Shown here in pieces: positions 6,026 through 6,898 of a stretch of 6,898 nt of DNA; positions within the stretch are counted from its first letter, which is position 1; the number at the start of each line of letters is the position of its first letter. The position numbers and the translations under genes were made by a program. The DNA comes from Clostridia bacterium (GTDB lineage: Bacteria > Bacillota > Clostridia > Saccharofermentanales > UBA5734), in contig JAGPFK010000078.1 in assembly GCA_018056585.1 (NCBI GenBank), positions 1 through 6,898 of the forward strand. Reading direction: 5' to 3'. The notes under the pieces are model-generated. The model made no database searches. It saw only the letters and a list, made by a program, of their open reading frames with translations, and was not told where the DNA came from.

Positions 6026-6898
6026 TTACCTCAGATCCGGGTCCATGAGCTCAATGCCCTTTTCGGTTTTCAACGGGATTTTTGACCAGTCGATCTGGGC
6101 ACGCTTTAAGGTAAACTGATAGGGCACACCGCCACGACTCTGCCAGTTCTTAATGGCCTTATCCTGAAGCTCAAGGGCACGCTCAGCACCTAATACACGA
6201 CATTGCTCAACAAACTGGCTGTACTCTTTATCCACATCCCACTCACCCGTTGTAAACTTGGCAACACTTTCCAGAATATAGGTTTGTAGATCAGCCATAA
6301 TGTCGGCGTATTCGTCGGCATCTGCTTCGCTCATCATCGCTGAGGGGAGCGGCGTGTTGGTTTCTTCAGTAAAGGTATCCGTCCAGGTCCGCATGGCCGC
6401 TTGACGGGAACCCGGCGTTGTCAGCGATAGCTGCGCCCAAACGCGAATATCTTCATATGTTCTGGCACCAGGAATACCAATATATTTACCTTGGGCATCA
6501 CCAATACCCAAGCCATCCGGGTTATTTAGGATAAGATCTGTAAAGAGCGGGAAATCATCATCCATCGTGTAAGTGATTCCCTCAACACCAAAGACATTCA
6601 GCAGATGCCCTTCTTCCGTGTAGAAATAATCCAGCAATTCTGCGCACTTTTCAGGATTTTTCGCGTTCGTGGAAACCACAGTTACACTGGCACTCATCGC
6701 TTTGGCTAAAGCAGTCCGGTCGAAGTAGCGCTTGCCATCTTCCTGCGCCGGGTTGTCTATCGGCCACATTAAGAAGGTAGGATGATCAGCCATTAAATTG
6801 TTCCATTTATCGAGGTTGCCTAATACAGTCAAACAAGAACTCACACGATCTTCCGCCACCCAGGTGTCCCGCATGGAAAAGTCAAAGTTGTAGTAATT
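6026..6898 (-). CDS. Extracellular solute-binding protein (LplA/LipO-like), C-terminal part
   Basis: The frame is open to the right edge, so the protein is missing its N-terminus, including the expected lipoprotein signal peptide; 290 residues remain, starting NYYNFDFS. The sequence is typical of family 1 sugar-binding lipoproteins of LplABC importers. It has the hinge-region motif NPEKCAELLDYFYTEEG (81-97) followed by NVFGVEGITYTM, and the C-terminal EYADIMADLQTYILESVAKF and KEYSQFVEQ helices followed by LGAERALEL. It would sit on the outer face of the membrane and deliver a sugar or oligosaccharide to the two permeases. Full-length members are roughly 500-560 residues, so about half is visible. 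The ATG at 6874 is internal; eight further in-frame codons precede it without a stop. The specificity cannot be determined. Confidence 0.93.
   Translation of the reverse strand, partial: NYYNFDFSMRDTWVAEDRVSSCLTVLGNLDKWNNLMADHPTFLMWPIDNPAQEDGKRYFDRTALAKAMSASVTVVSTNAKNPEKCAELLDYFYTEEGHLLNVFGVEGITYTMDDDFPLFTDLILNNPDGLGIGDAQGKYIGIPGARTYEDIRVWAQLSLTTPGSRQAAMRTWTDTFTEETNTPLPSAMMSEADADEYADIMADLQTYILESVAKFTTGEWDVDKEYSQFVEQCRVLGAERALELQDKAIKNWQSRGGVPYQFTLKRAQIDWSKIPLKTEKGIELMDPDLR

Overview
The window looks like part of a carbohydrate uptake and catabolism operon from a Gram-positive bacterium of the Bacillota (Clostridia or Paenibacillus-like). This is inferred from strong GGAGG-type ribosome binding sites, moderate GC content and an LplA/LplB/YtcP-type ABC importer. 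Every credible gene lies on the minus strand, so transcription runs from the right end to the left end. No RNA gene, CRISPR array, insertion sequence or clear promoter was seen.

Layout in transcription order: (1) the C-terminal part of an extracellular solute-binding protein, cut by the right edge (6898-6026); (2) a 131-base gap holding a perfect 14-bp stem-loop with no U-tract; (3) two importer permeases (5894-4932 and 4918-4037); (4) a GNAT acetyltransferase (3962-3378); (5) a Gfo/Idh/MocA-family protein with some GH109-like motifs and no EKP lysine (3362-2223); (6) an oligogalacturonate-lyase-like (PL22) beta-propeller protein that keeps the expected metal and catalytic residues (2162-1107); (7) a small gene that appears broken by a one-base frameshift (1086-881); (8) a HAD-family hydrolase (881-162); (9) the first 36 codons of an unrecognised gene leaving at the left edge (109-1).

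Inferred working model: the lipoprotein binds a sugar or oligosaccharide outside the cell and the two permeases import it, powered by an ATPase encoded elsewhere. The cytosolic Idh-like protein, PL22-like lyase, acetyltransferase and HAD hydrolase then process it. The PL22-like protein suggests a uronate-containing (pectin-derived) ligand, but no other uronate gene is visible, so the substrate is unproven.

I see no wholly new system here. The points most worth a second look are the frameshifted small gene, the unusual start region of the leftmost gene (orphan Shine-Dalgarno, in-frame ATT and an overlapping 18-codon ORF), the active-site changes in the Idh-like and HAD proteins, and the intercistronic hairpin.
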